Notes under the pieces: model-generated
Told to the model about the DNA's origin: nothing
Databases searched by the model: none
The model's input: the letters and a program-made list of their open reading frames with translations, nothing else
Source of the DNA: Porphyromonadaceae bacterium UBA4262
GTDB taxonomy: Bacteria > Bacteroidota > Bacteroidia > Bacteroidales > Muribaculaceae
Direction: 5' to 3'
DNA length: 53,616 nt
Assembly: GCA_002396085.1 (NCBI GenBank)
Contig: DGWI01000027.1
Span: forward strand, 1-53,616
Part shown: piece after piece, positions 25,410 to 32,947 of the stretch
Layout of the letters: each line of letters begins with the position of its first letter
How positions within the stretch are numbered: the stretch's first letter is position 1
Position numbers and translations under genes: made by a program

Positions 25410-26435
25410 TCACCGGAGCAGTTCGCCGATGGTGGTGGTGAGGTTAAACATCATGGTGGTGGCACCAGTGTGGGGCTGAGCCAGTGCGATGCCGAAGCCG
25501 AAGGCCTTGACGCGTAGCCCGGCACCCACCGAGAATCCCGACAAGAAGTTGCGATTGTAGGTCGACATGTCGGTGCGTGTGCGGTAGTTGTAGCCGATGG
25601 CTAGGTAGATGTTGTCCTTGGGCAGGATCTCGACACCAAACACCAGATGGCGCATCAGGTTGCTGCCGAATGATTCCTTCTCGACCAGTTTGCTTTGTGT
25701 GTTGTTTTTGTCCGATGGGGTGAGGTAGGGTGACTTCCACTTAGTCAGCCCATAGGCAGTGAGCGACAGGCGCAACGGCAGACTGCTCAGGGTCTTGCTC
25801 ACACCCAGCTGGATGTCCCATGGCAGCGGGTCTTTCTTGTCGTTGAATTTCTTGATTTGACCACCCAGGTGCTTGACGACCAGCGAAGCCGACACTTCAT
25901 GGTCAGGGTTGTAGTAGTTGACACCCAGGTCGGCGGCAATGGCGTTAGCGCTGTACTCCTCATACTTTGAGTGGAGAAACTTGACGGTGATGCCGCCGCG
26001 CATATAGTCGTTGATATCGTGGCTATAGGTCACGTTGAATGCCAGGTCGCTGGCACTGAACTTGCCTGTCGACACACCCGTGATGTCATAACCCTCCATC
26101 GAGCCGTAACCATAGTGCTGAATGCCCACGGCAAAGGCTCCGTGCTCGCCGATGCCTTGACCGTAACGTGCGCCCATAAAGTTGCTACCACCCAGGTAGC
26201 GCATATAGTTCAGACCCACCTGCTTGTCTATCTCGCCGCCCATCAAGGCCGGGTTTTGTTCCACCAGGTTGATGTCGTCGTCGATGATGGTAAGGTTGTG
26301 CCCTCCCACAGCATAGACGTGGCTCGATACGGGGACGCTCAGGTAATTGTAGGCATTGGTCCCATCTTGTGCCAGGCTTGCGACGGTGCAGGCTAGCACA
26401 AACATCATGATGATATGTAGTCTGTGATAATTCAC
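25410..26435 (-). CDS. porQ: PorQ-type T9SS outer-membrane protein
   Basis: A 341-residue outer-membrane beta-barrel of the PorQ family, a component of the type IX secretion/attachment system. Characteristic segments are YNYLSVPVSSHVYAVGGHN, IIDDDINLVEQNPALMGG, VGLNYMRYLGGSNF, and FNVTYSHDINDYMRGGITV, with YYNPDHEVSASLVVKHLGGQ further on. The protein ends in strand-rich GYNYRTRTDM and VGAGLRVKAFGFGIALA. I chose the GTG at 26435 because it gives a proper signal peptide with a basic n-region (NYHRLHIIMMFVLACTVASLA); the ATG at 26408 would remove it. The gene follows a terminator of the TonB-like gene. Its presence implies that the cell uses T9SS for surface proteins such as those elsewhere in this window. 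Confidence 0.85.
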   Translation of the reverse strand: MNYHRLHIIMMFVLACTVASLAQDGTNAYNYLSVPVSSHVYAVGGHNLTIIDDDINLVEQNPALMGGEIDKQVGLNYMRYLGGSNFMGARYGQGIGEHGAFAVGIQHYGYGSMEGYDITGVSTGKFSASDLAFNVTYSHDINDYMRGGITVKFLHSKYEEYSANAIAADLGVNYYNPDHEVSASLVVKHLGGQIKKFNDKKDPLPWDIQLGVSKTLSSLPLRLSLTAYGLTKWKSPYLTPSDKNNTQSKLVEKESFGSNLMRHLVFGVEILPKDNIYLAIGYNYRTRTDMSTYNRNFLSGFSVGAGLRVKAFGFGIALAQPHTGATTMMFNLTTTIGELLR

Positions 26436-26476
26436 GCCAATTCTCCTGTTCTTATGTTCTGTTGAATAATCTAACG

Positions 26477-26516
26477 CAAAAAAAAGGCAAATCGTATGTG
26501 ATGCGACTTGCTTTTC
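26477..26516 (-). terminator. Intrinsic terminator of the TonB-like gene
   Basis: On the minus strand an imperfect stem formed by AAAGCAAGTCG and CGATTTGCCTTT (one bulge, one G-T pair) leads into an eight-base T-run. Confidence 0.65.
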
Positions 26517-26555
26517 TTTATGTTGAGGTATAAAAAGTGACATCGTCGGTCACTC

Positions 26556-27002
26556 CTACAGCCTGAAGGCGATGGGCAGCACGCAACGCACTGCCACAGC
26601 CTGACCGTCCACCTTGCCGGCCTTCCAACGTGGCATCTCACTGATGACACGCAGCGCTTCGCGGTTGAGCGACTCGTCCTGTGTGCCGCGAATGATGCGG
26701 ATGTTTGACACCTTGCCGTCGGCACCCACGATGAAACTACACAACACGCGGCCCTGAATGCGGTTCTTGTAGGCATGATAAGGATACTCGCGGGTCTTGT
26801 TGATGAAGTTTATCAAGCCATGCTCACCGCCGGGGAACTGGGGCTGAACGTCGACATAGTCAAACTCATAGACCTCGATGGCATCGTAGGGCGCACGATT
26901 GGGCGACATGGGATTGACTGTCGTCACGTGGCGCACTTGAGCCATCGCAGCCAGCGATGCTAAGGTAATTAGCAATATGAGTATGTTGGAACGCTTGAAC
27001 AT
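26556..27002 (-). CDS. TonB C-terminal domain protein
   Basis: A 148-residue exported protein with a TonB C-terminal fold. A signal peptide or single membrane anchor covers residues 1-21 (ILILLITLASLAAMA). The domain spans about residues 55-148: FPGGEHGLINFINKTREYP, GRVLCSFIVGADGKVSNIRI, ALRVISEMPRWKAGKVDGQ and the final strand AVRCVLPIAFRL. The proline-rich spacer of full-length TonB is missing, so it may not bridge the periplasm. Related small proteins are frequent in Bacteroidota, often of unknown role. The start at 27002 agrees with the TATATTTG promoter element. Confidence 0.8.
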   Translation of the reverse strand: MFKRSNILILLITLASLAAMAQVRHVTTVNPMSPNRAPYDAIEVYEFDYVDVQPQFPGGEHGLINFINKTREYPYHAYKNRIQGRVLCSFIVGADGKVSNIRIIRGTQDESLNREALRVISEMPRWKAGKVDGQAVAVRCVLPIAFRL

Positions 27003-27025
27003 AGCAAAATGTCATATTTCGCTTG

Positions 27026-27033
27026 CAAATATA
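27026..27033 (-). promoter_or_regulatory. -7 promoter element of the TonB-like gene
   Basis: The minus strand reads TATATTTG, an exact TAnnTTTG match; leader about 20 nt. Confidence 0.5.
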
Positions 27034-27221
27034 GCAGACTATTTGCACATGTCAAGCGCTTTTGCCAAAAAATTGCAAATGATTAAGTTTGTTTTATCAA
27101 TTTTTACGGATTGAACCCTACAACCCGAAAATTTTTACAATTTTTTGGAAGGCACAAGTCACGCATGCCGACTCAAGGCATAAATACATAAGAACAAAAG
27201 TCTAAAGAATATAAAGATTTG

Positions 27222-27371
27222 GGTCATGGGGCTATGCCCCATGACCTTATGTTCTTGAGCCTTATGTACTAATGTTCTTTTGTCTTAAGCCCACGGGGCC
27301 ACGGGCCATAGTCCCATGACCTTGTGTTCTTGAACCTTATGTACTAATGTTCTTTTGTCTTAAGCCCATGG
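27222..27371. repeat. 75-bp tandem duplication spanning a gene end
   Basis: Two adjacent 75-bp copies (27222-27296 and 27297-27371), very similar in their rightmost 60 bp (about three differences) and weaker at the left. The second copy includes the last codons and TAA stop (27360-27362) of the 182-residue gene. The first copy starts with a perfect 11-bp hairpin (ggtcatggggc 27222-27232 / gccccatgacc 27236-27246), which on the minus strand precedes a T-rich stretch and may terminate that gene. The rest of the 357-bp spacer (27003-27359) shows no gene. Confidence 0.8.
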
Positions 27372-27908
27372 GTCTTGGTTCATGGGGATGCGCACATCGG
27401 GCATCAAACCGTCGGTCAGCCACACGAACCATTGCCCTGTGCTGGGCTTGCGACGAAGGTCCAGTTGGCGGGGGCTATCGGCACCGCTCGACGGAATAAA
27501 CAGGGTGGCCATGTCCTGGTTCTGGTAGGTGTAGGGCGTGGTCATCACGGTCACCGACAAGGGGGTGGCAGGTGTGTAGTTGTTTTGAGGTGATGTGCCA
27601 TTGAGATACGATACCATCTTCCAGGGCTTGCCGGCTAGGCGGTCGCGCAAGAATTGTACCTCCATGGGCGACAGTGGACGCGGCCCGCGCAGATAGTTGA
27701 GCATCTCTACGGTGGCTTGCGGGTTCTGGCAATAGTTGCACAACACGGCCACGGTGAGTGCGGCCACTTCAAACTCGTTGGTCAGTGCCGCGAACGGCAT
27801 CTGCTGCAGTTGTTGCAGATTCTGTGGAATGAACGGGATGGGCACCGAGTAGGCGTTGTTGCCGCCGGCGGGAGCACCGCCACCCATCAAGTTGTCGAGG
27901 AATCCCAT
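27360..27908 (-). CDS. DUF6935-like protein
   Basis: A 182-residue soluble protein with no signal peptide. I recognise the pattern of a small family (DUF6935 as I remember it) with MGFLDNLMGGG at the start, a helical segment FAALTNEFEVAALTVAVLC, the highly conserved MLNYLRGPRPLSPMEVQFLRDRL, and the C-terminal KPSTGQWFVWLTDGL followed by RIPMNQDPWA. The role is not known; homologues I recall sit in both Firmicutes and Bacteroidota, often near unknown genes. The ATG at 27908 directly follows a heptanucleotide repeat block that may contain its control region. Its final codons lie inside the 75-bp duplication. Confidence 0.65.
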   Translation of the reverse strand: MGFLDNLMGGGAPAGGNNAYSVPIPFIPQNLQQLQQMPFAALTNEFEVAALTVAVLCNYCQNPQATVEMLNYLRGPRPLSPMEVQFLRDRLAGKPWKMVSYLNGTSPQNNYTPATPLSVTVMTTPYTYQNQDMATLFIPSSGADSPRQLDLRRKPSTGQWFVWLTDGLMPDVRIPMNQDPWA

Positions 27909-27910
27909 AT

Positions 27911-27995
27911 TAGTTATAGTTATTGGTTATCAGTTGTCTGTTATCAAGTTTTCAGTTATCAGTTATCAGTTTTCAGTTGTCAGGTTTTCAGTTCC
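27911..27995. repeat. Heptanucleotide repeat block (AGTTNTC)x12
   Basis: Twelve head-to-tail heptamers, mostly AGTTATC, AGTTTTC and AGTTGTC, with two units carrying one extra base. It fills the spacer between rsmD and the DUF6935-like gene, immediately upstream of its ATG. Confidence 0.85.
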
Positions 27996-28012
27996 ATGCA
28001 GCGTGACGATTG

Positions 28013-28552
28013 TCAACTCTCAATTGAGAAGATGGAGAAGTTCACCTTACCGTAGGCACGGTGTTGCTTGAAGTGGGGCAGCGACGAGAAGTCGTTAGCC
28101 CGTGAGTGCTCAATGATGATGAGCGTGCCTGGCTTGACCATGGCAGAGTTCATGATCAACTCTGGTATCTGTGGCAACTCGGGCAGGTCGTAGGGTGGGT
28201 CGGCAAAGATGACATCAAACTGCTGCTGGCAGGAGGCAATGAAGCGGAACACATCGCCACGTACCGGAGTTACCATGTCGGCGTTCAATTGACCTTTGAC
28301 CTTGCGGATGAATTCATATTGCGTCTTGGCCTTCTCGACACACACCACCTGCGAGCAGCCCCGTGAAGCAAACTCAAATGTCACTGCACCAGTGCCAGCA
28401 AACAGATCCAGTGCAGTCACCCCCTCAAAGTCAATGAGGTTTTCCAGCACATTAAAGATGTTCTCGCGCGCCATGTCGGTGGTGGGGCGAGCGGTGATAT
28501 TGGTGGGCACATCGAAGCGACGTCGCCCATATTGTCCTCTGATTATTCGCAT
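28013..28552 (-). CDS. rsmD: 16S rRNA (guanine-966-N2)-methyltransferase RsmD
   Basis: A 179-residue SAM-dependent methyltransferase that modifies G966 of 16S rRNA. MRIIRGQYGRRRF is the canonical start, followed by RPTTDMARENIFNVL, motif I LDLFAGTGAVTFEFASRG, the acidic VCVEK, and the catalytic FADPPY (N6/N2-type motif). The end shows IIIEHSRAND. Length is normal. The gene overlaps the end of the DUF3822 gene by 10 bp (28543-28552) and is translationally coupled to it, an arrangement common in Bacteroidota. Confidence 0.92.
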   Translation of the reverse strand: MRIIRGQYGRRRFDVPTNITARPTTDMARENIFNVLENLIDFEGVTALDLFAGTGAVTFEFASRGCSQVVCVEKAKTQYEFIRKVKGQLNADMVTPVRGDVFRFIASCQQQFDVIFADPPYDLPELPQIPELIMNSAMVKPGTLIIIEHSRANDFSSLPHFKQHRAYGKVNFSIFSIES

Positions 28553-29376
28553 AGGGCTAGGGTGATAAGGTTAAACGGGGCGCGCATCGCATCGTGGCTC
28601 AAGCGCATGGCGGCAGCAGGAAAGATGGCGGGCATCACATAGCTGATGTAGCGCCGCAACTCCTGCGCAACCGGGTCGCGCATTGGCTTGTCGCCAGTGA
28701 GTTGCAACTCGTCGGTGTGCACATCCATCGACAGGCTCTCCCACGCGTGCAGCGCCATGAAGGCGGCATCATTGGCATTGCGGGGTTCGAAGGTGTTGGC
28801 CAGTTGCAGGCGGTCGCGGTCAAACACCACCATGTCCATGCGATCGTCGTGAAAGTTGAGGAACATGCGTCGCACACCACTGCGCTGGCAGAAGCGGGCA
28901 TAGTAATCGCACAGGGGCTGCAGGTGATGAACAATGGGTGCCATATTAAATGTTCGCTGCAAGAAGCCCAGCACCTCGGGCGGCAGTTCAAAGGCCAGTT
29001 TCACCCCGCATTGAGGCAAGGCGCACAAGGCTGTGCCGCCCTCCAGTTCTGGAAACTGCAGATGCAGCAACTCGTCGGCTTCGGCTTCGTCAGCAACCTC
29101 GTTTGGCAACAGTACAAAGTGCATCGTGTCAACCAACAGGCGCACGTTGCCATAGTCATCGAGCAGTGGCGAGTTGTCATAGATAGCGTTCTCCACGGCT
29201 TTGAGATAGGTGCTGGCCGATGTGTCAAGTGGAATCTCGCCGGCTATGAGCGAGTTGTCTACTTGACGGTCAAACAGCAGATATCGCAACACTCTGGGAT
29301 GCAGTGCCAGTTGCAGTGTCCATCGCTCGGGATGCTGTATATTGATGTTGCCAGTTTGGTTCGATAGATTGCTCAT
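28543..29376 (-). CDS. DUF3822 family protein
   Basis: A 277-residue soluble protein with the DUF3822 pattern found next to rsmD in Bacteroidota. It has two actin-like/ASKHA-like repeats in outline: LQLALHPRVLRYLLFDRQVDNS and DTMHFVLLPNEVADE in the first part, FLNFHDDRMDMVVFDRDRLQLANTF in the second, the latter resembling the strand-turn-strand of a phosphate-binding loop. The role is not established. I chose the ATG at 29376 because an exact -7 element (29404-29397) sits 21 bp upstream; the longer frame would cross it. Confidence 0.75.
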   Translation of the reverse strand: MSNLSNQTGNINIQHPERWTLQLALHPRVLRYLLFDRQVDNSLIAGEIPLDTSASTYLKAVENAIYDNSPLLDDYGNVRLLVDTMHFVLLPNEVADEAEADELLHLQFPELEGGTALCALPQCGVKLAFELPPEVLGFLQRTFNMAPIVHHLQPLCDYYARFCQRSGVRRMFLNFHDDRMDMVVFDRDRLQLANTFEPRNANDAAFMALHAWESLSMDVHTDELQLTGDKPMRDPVAQELRRYISYVMPAIFPAAAMRLSHDAMRAPFNLITLALCE

Positions 29377-29396
29377 GCATTTTGCTTTATTGGGTG

Positions 29397-29404
29397 CAAA
29401 ATTA
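29397..29404 (-). promoter_or_regulatory. -7 promoter element of DUF3822/rsmD
   Basis: The minus strand reads TAATTTTG, an exact match. It is divergent to the lipoprotein-array promoter. Confidence 0.5.
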
Positions 29405-29458
29405 ATAATTTGTGGCGAATTTTTGGTCATATTTGTTCAAAAAATCAGATAATTTTAG

Positions 29459-29466
29459 TATTTTTG
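29459..29466 (+). promoter_or_regulatory. -7 promoter element of the lipoprotein array
   Basis: TATTTTTG, with TTTG at 29432-29435 (23-bp spacer, slightly long). Confidence 0.5.
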
Positions 29467-29499
29467 TAGGCTGAAAACTATTCTAAAAAAAGATACACT

Positions 29500-30600
29500 A
29501 TGAAAATGAAGAATCTTATCCTACTATCGGTCATCGCTTTGATGCCGCTCATGGCATGTAATGCCAACGGAACCAACAGTAATGCAGCCGAGCAGTCGGC
29601 ACCGGCGGCTGCGGCGCCCCAGAAACCCGACCTGGGCTTCCTCAAGAAACTGGGGGTGGATGTGAGCCAACTACAAACCATGGGTGACAAGTATGACAGC
29701 GACCAGCAGTGGGAGTTGACGGCACTCACCGACGAGCAGGTTTTTTCTTTGCTGCCTATGGTCAAGAACATGAACAACGGGGAGATTGAGGGTGGTTATT
29801 ACCTCGAGGCGGCCAAGGCAATGCCCGAAGGCCACACCATGCTGATTTTTGCCGTGGAGTATGGCGACTCGGGAGCCGAGTTGATGGGCATCTACGACCG
29901 CGACGGCAATCTAACCGATCTCATGCAGTTGGGCGACATCCGTGAGTTCAGCACCGTGCAGTGCAACGACGAGATGACCCAGGGCACAGCACAAGTTACT
30001 CACACCACCTTTAAATTCAACTCCCCGGCCGAGTTTGGCATCGACAAGACCATCAAGGTGGCCGACTGGAAACGCGCCCCAGGCGACGAGGCGTTGCCCA
30101 GCAATTTCACCAAAGTGCACTGGTTGGTGCAGACGCTCGACACCTATGAGGTTGACGACCAGGGACGCATCACGCTCGTCGATGAGAAGGAAGTCAAGCG
30201 TCAGGGCGAGATTGACCCCGATGTGGAGCGGTGGAGCGGCATTGCACGGCTGGGGCAACTGCCCGCCAGTGACCCCAACCGCATCGAGCGCCTCAACGAC
30301 AAGGCCAACGAGCTGTATGAGCAGTTGGGTCGTGGCGACTATGACGCCGACCCGAGTTACCACATCCAGATGGTGCTGGCCGAGTACTTCGACAGCAACC
30401 CGCAGACCCTGCTGCAATGGATTTACAACTACCGTGGCAAGAAGACCCTGCTTGTCGAGCACTTTGAGCAAATCTTTGCCAACGGTTGGCGCAACAAGTT
30501 CACTCTGGTCAAGGCCATCGAGCAGATGCGCAACCCCGATGCCCAGCAGTATCTCAACGACCTCACCGCACAGTGGGGACCCAGCGACGCTGTCGGATAG
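29500..30600 (+). CDS. Lipoprotein, array member 1
   Basis: A 366-residue lipoprotein of unknown function. Signal peptide and lipobox end LMPLMACNAN; an Ala/Pro-rich linker (about 25-42) precedes KPDLGFLKKLGVD. Shared segments with the next gene include GYYLEAAKAMPEGHTMLIF, AELMGIYDRDGNLTDLMQLG, KVHWLVQTLDTYEVDDQG, and DSNPQTLLQWIYNYRGKK near the C-terminus. The Cys is not followed by acidic residues, so it may stay on the periplasmic face. No catalytic motif is visible. It is closest to the gene at 30730 and more distantly like those at 31919 and 32944. I recognise no named family. Confidence 0.75.
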   Translation: MKMKNLILLSVIALMPLMACNANGTNSNAAEQSAPAAAAPQKPDLGFLKKLGVDVSQLQTMGDKYDSDQQWELTALTDEQVFSLLPMVKNMNNGEIEGGYYLEAAKAMPEGHTMLIFAVEYGDSGAELMGIYDRDGNLTDLMQLGDIREFSTVQCNDEMTQGTAQVTHTTFKFNSPAEFGIDKTIKVADWKRAPGDEALPSNFTKVHWLVQTLDTYEVDDQGRITLVDEKEVKRQGEIDPDVERWSGIARLGQLPASDPNRIERLNDKANELYEQLGRGDYDADPSYHIQMVLAEYFDSNPQTLLQWIYNYRGKKTLLVEHFEQIFANGWRNKFTLVKAIEQMRNPDAQQYLNDLTAQWGPSDAVG

Positions 30601-30603
30601 TTT

Positions 30604-30645
30604 TAATTAATAATTAATAATTAAGAATTTAGAATTAAGAATGTA
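30604..30645. repeat. Heptanucleotide repeat (TAATTAA/GAATTAA)x6
   Basis: Three TAATTAA units are followed by GAATTTA, GAATTAA and GAATGTA, head to tail, immediately after the first array gene. Confidence 0.75.
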
Positions 30646-30654
30646 GAGGTGTGG

Positions 30655-30699
30655 CTTGCCGTGTTGTCACTTGGCAAGGTATTGGCCTTACTGCCTTGC
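30655..30699 (+). other. Mutually exclusive hairpins between array genes 1 and 2
   Basis: cttgcc (30655-30660) can pair with ggcaag (30673-30678), while gcaagg (30674-30679) can instead pair with ccttgc (30694-30699). The overlap makes the two structures alternatives, as in attenuators. No promoter is seen before array gene 2. Confidence 0.3.
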
Positions 30700-30729
30700 T
30701 ACTAAAGTTTTACTAATAATTTTAATAAT

Positions 30730-31818
30730 ATGAAAATGAAGAATCTTATCCTGATGGCGGCTATTGCCACGATGCCGCTAGTGGCATGCAATGCCAATGG
30801 CACAAGCACTAATGCAACCGAGCAGGCTGCACCGGCAGCCGCAGCGCCTGAAAAACCTGACCTGGGCTTCCTCACCGCAATGGGCCTTGATGTGAGCAAC
30901 CTCAACATCATCAATGACGTGTGGGAGTTTACTGTTGACATGATTGATCTGAACAAAGACCAGGCACTCAAACTCCTGCCCATGGCACAGTTTCTCTTTG
31001 ACGGAGATATCTATGACGGCAGATACTACATCACTGCTGCCAAGGCGCTGCCTGATGGCTACACCATGCTGCTCTATGGCTGGGAGACCGGCGATGACGC
31101 CAGCCTGGAGATGATGGCCATCTATGACAAGGATGGCTACATCACCGACTTCATGCAACTGGGCAACATGGGCGAGTTCAGCGACATCGAGCAGAACGAT
31201 GAGTACACGCAAGGCCGAGCGCAGATGACCGATATTGATCTCAAGTTCACCGCGCCTGGGGTGTTCACCCTCGACAAGACAGACAAGGAGGCTGATTGGC
31301 AGCGCGACCCCAATGATGAGAACGGAGAGCGCCAAGCAACCAAGGTGTACTGGCTCGTGCAGACACTGGAGACCTACAGTGTAGACGGCAGTGGGCATAT
31401 CGCATTGGATAGCCGCAAAGAAGTCAAGCGTGAAGGAACGCCCAACGAGGAGTATGAGTCATCGACTGCAATCAACGACCTCGCGCGACTACCCATGTCC
31501 GATGCCACCCGCATAGACAAACTCAATGAACTGGCTGGCAAAATGAAACAGACGCTTGGCGAGCAAAAATATGCCGATGGTGCTGGCTATAACGTCATCT
31601 CGGCTATCGGCGAAATTTTTGCCAGCAATCCTGACGCATTTTTTCAGTGGATCTATAAGAACCGCGACAGCAATGGCCTGATTGTCGAGCATTTGCAGAA
31701 ATCCATTACTTACTCTTACCTCAGCAAGACCGTGTTAGACGAAGCCATCAGCCAGATGACCGACAAGGCTGCGCAAAAGTATATCAAGGACCTCTCCGCC
31801 GGTTGGCAACCAGAATAG
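30730..31818 (+). CDS. Lipoprotein, array member 2
   Basis: A 362-residue paralogue of the preceding lipoprotein. The signal peptide is nearly identical (MKMKNLIL) with lipobox MPLVACNAN and the same Ala/Pro linker ending EKPDLGFLTAMGLDV. The central blocks RYYITAAKALPDGYTMLLY, AIYDKDGYITDFMQLGNMGEF and KVYWLVQTLETYSVDGSG and the C-terminal block SNPDAFFQWIYKNRDSN align with those of member 1. Pairwise identity by eye is clearly higher at the ends than in the middle. Function unknown; the two look like a recent duplication. They are 129 bp apart with an internal heptamer repeat and alternative hairpins. Confidence 0.75.
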   Translation: MKMKNLILMAAIATMPLVACNANGTSTNATEQAAPAAAAPEKPDLGFLTAMGLDVSNLNIINDVWEFTVDMIDLNKDQALKLLPMAQFLFDGDIYDGRYYITAAKALPDGYTMLLYGWETGDDASLEMMAIYDKDGYITDFMQLGNMGEFSDIEQNDEYTQGRAQMTDIDLKFTAPGVFTLDKTDKEADWQRDPNDENGERQATKVYWLVQTLETYSVDGSGHIALDSRKEVKREGTPNEEYESSTAINDLARLPMSDATRIDKLNELAGKMKQTLGEQKYADGAGYNVISAIGEIFASNPDAFFQWIYKNRDSNGLIVEHLQKSITYSYLSKTVLDEAISQMTDKAAQKYIKDLSAGWQPE

Positions 31819-31848
31819 CATTTAGGCGATAACAAAATCAATGTCATG

Positions 31849-31881
31849 GCCGCAACCACGGTCGGCTATGCCGCAACCACG
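31849..31881. repeat. Direct repeat gccgcaaccacg, 21-bp period
   Basis: The 12-bp unit occurs at 31849-31860 and 31870-31881, just before the start of array gene 3. The same 21-bp period is seen at 7013-7051. Confidence 0.6.
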
Positions 31882-31918
31882 TCGCGACCATGATCTCTTT
31901 AAAAAACCCAAACACATC

Positions 31919-32947
31919 ATGAAACGAATACTCATCACGATGGCTGCGGTGGTGGCGATGCTCACCGCATGCAACGCCGCCACACCGGGTGGCAACACAT
32001 CGCCAGAACAGGCTGCCCGGGTGCAGAAGACCAACGACTTCACCTTCCTGACCAACATGGGCATCGACATCGAGCCAGTGACCGAGGTCAAGCGACTCAA
32101 CGACATCGCCAACACCGAGGGTCCCATGCTCACTGCCGAGCAGATGGCTCAACTGACCACACCGCTGGGCGAGCACTTCATCGAGGAGATGGGCTCAATC
32201 AATCTGCTGGCCGTGCGTGACATTGACGGCGAGCACACGCTATGCTTCTACGCCATCCACAACGGGGCGGGCTGCGATGCGGCGATGGCCACCTACGATG
32301 CGCAAGGCAAGCCCTGCGATGCCATGATGCTCAGGCGCTGCCACGAGTTGTGGCCCGTCAATCCCGAGACCTTCGAGGGCAACCTGGCACGGGAGTTGAC
32401 CGCCGAGGTCGAGTTCAACGGTCAGCGGCACTTCAACATCATGCACCAGTTGCAGGAGATGGTCTATGACCCATCGACCGACGAGCGCAGTGCGCCACAG
32501 TGGGCAGTCAAGTGGCATCAGGACTACGACATCGACAAGGACTGCCACTTTGTGCTCAAGGAGCAGAAGGAGGATGTGCGCACAGGCAACAAGAGCGCCA
32601 TCGACGAGGTGGTGTATATGAACATGCGCCTCGCCACCTTCGCCACGCAGTCGGTCAACGACCCGCGCGTCATCGACCAGTGGAACAAGGCCATCCCCGA
32701 GTGGGAGCAGTTCTACAAGAGCGTTGATCTCAGTTACATCGACAGCGACCTGAATGCGCTGTTCGACGACAATCCCGTGCGCTTCTTGCAGTGGATGGCC
32801 AGCCATCGCGGCAAGGACAACCACATCTTGCCCTACTTCACGAAGGGCGAGGCTTGGTATAAGCCCAGCATCGAGGCACATCTTGACTCGCTCAGTGACG
32901 GCGATCAGACCTACATCCGCTCACTCATCAAGGGTTGGGAACAATGA
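31919..32947 (+). CDS. Lipoprotein, array member 3
   Basis: A 342-residue lipoprotein. The ATG at 31919 gives a signal peptide MKRILITMAAVVAMLTACNA with lipobox MLTACN; the open frame extends 26 codons upstream but that part is not signal-like. It is a distant paralogue of members 1 and 2: TNDFTFLTNMGIDIE matches KPDLGFL..MGLDV, HTLCFYAIHNGAGCDAAMATYDAQG matches the AIYDKDG block, and DDNPVRFLQWMASHRGKD the C-terminal block. Its TGA stop overlaps the ATG of member 4 (ATGA at 32944-32947), so 3 and 4 are translationally coupled. Confidence 0.72.
   Translation: MKRILITMAAVVAMLTACNAATPGGNTSPEQAARVQKTNDFTFLTNMGIDIEPVTEVKRLNDIANTEGPMLTAEQMAQLTTPLGEHFIEEMGSINLLAVRDIDGEHTLCFYAIHNGAGCDAAMATYDAQGKPCDAMMLRRCHELWPVNPETFEGNLARELTAEVEFNGQRHFNIMHQLQEMVYDPSTDERSAPQWAVKWHQDYDIDKDCHFVLKEQKEDVRTGNKSAIDEVVYMNMRLATFATQSVNDPRVIDQWNKAIPEWEQFYKSVDLSYIDSDLNALFDDNPVRFLQWMASHRGKDNHILPYFTKGEAWYKPSIEAHLDSLSDGDQTYIRSLIKGWEQ

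Noticed and set aside
27222..27371. Possible CRISPR array
   Set aside because: Only two tandem copies without spacers of regular length; it is a local duplication.
31841..31918. Longer start for array lipoprotein 3
   Set aside because: The upstream 26 codons encode a polar, repeat-derived segment and would displace the lipobox signal peptide; the ATG at 31919 is used.
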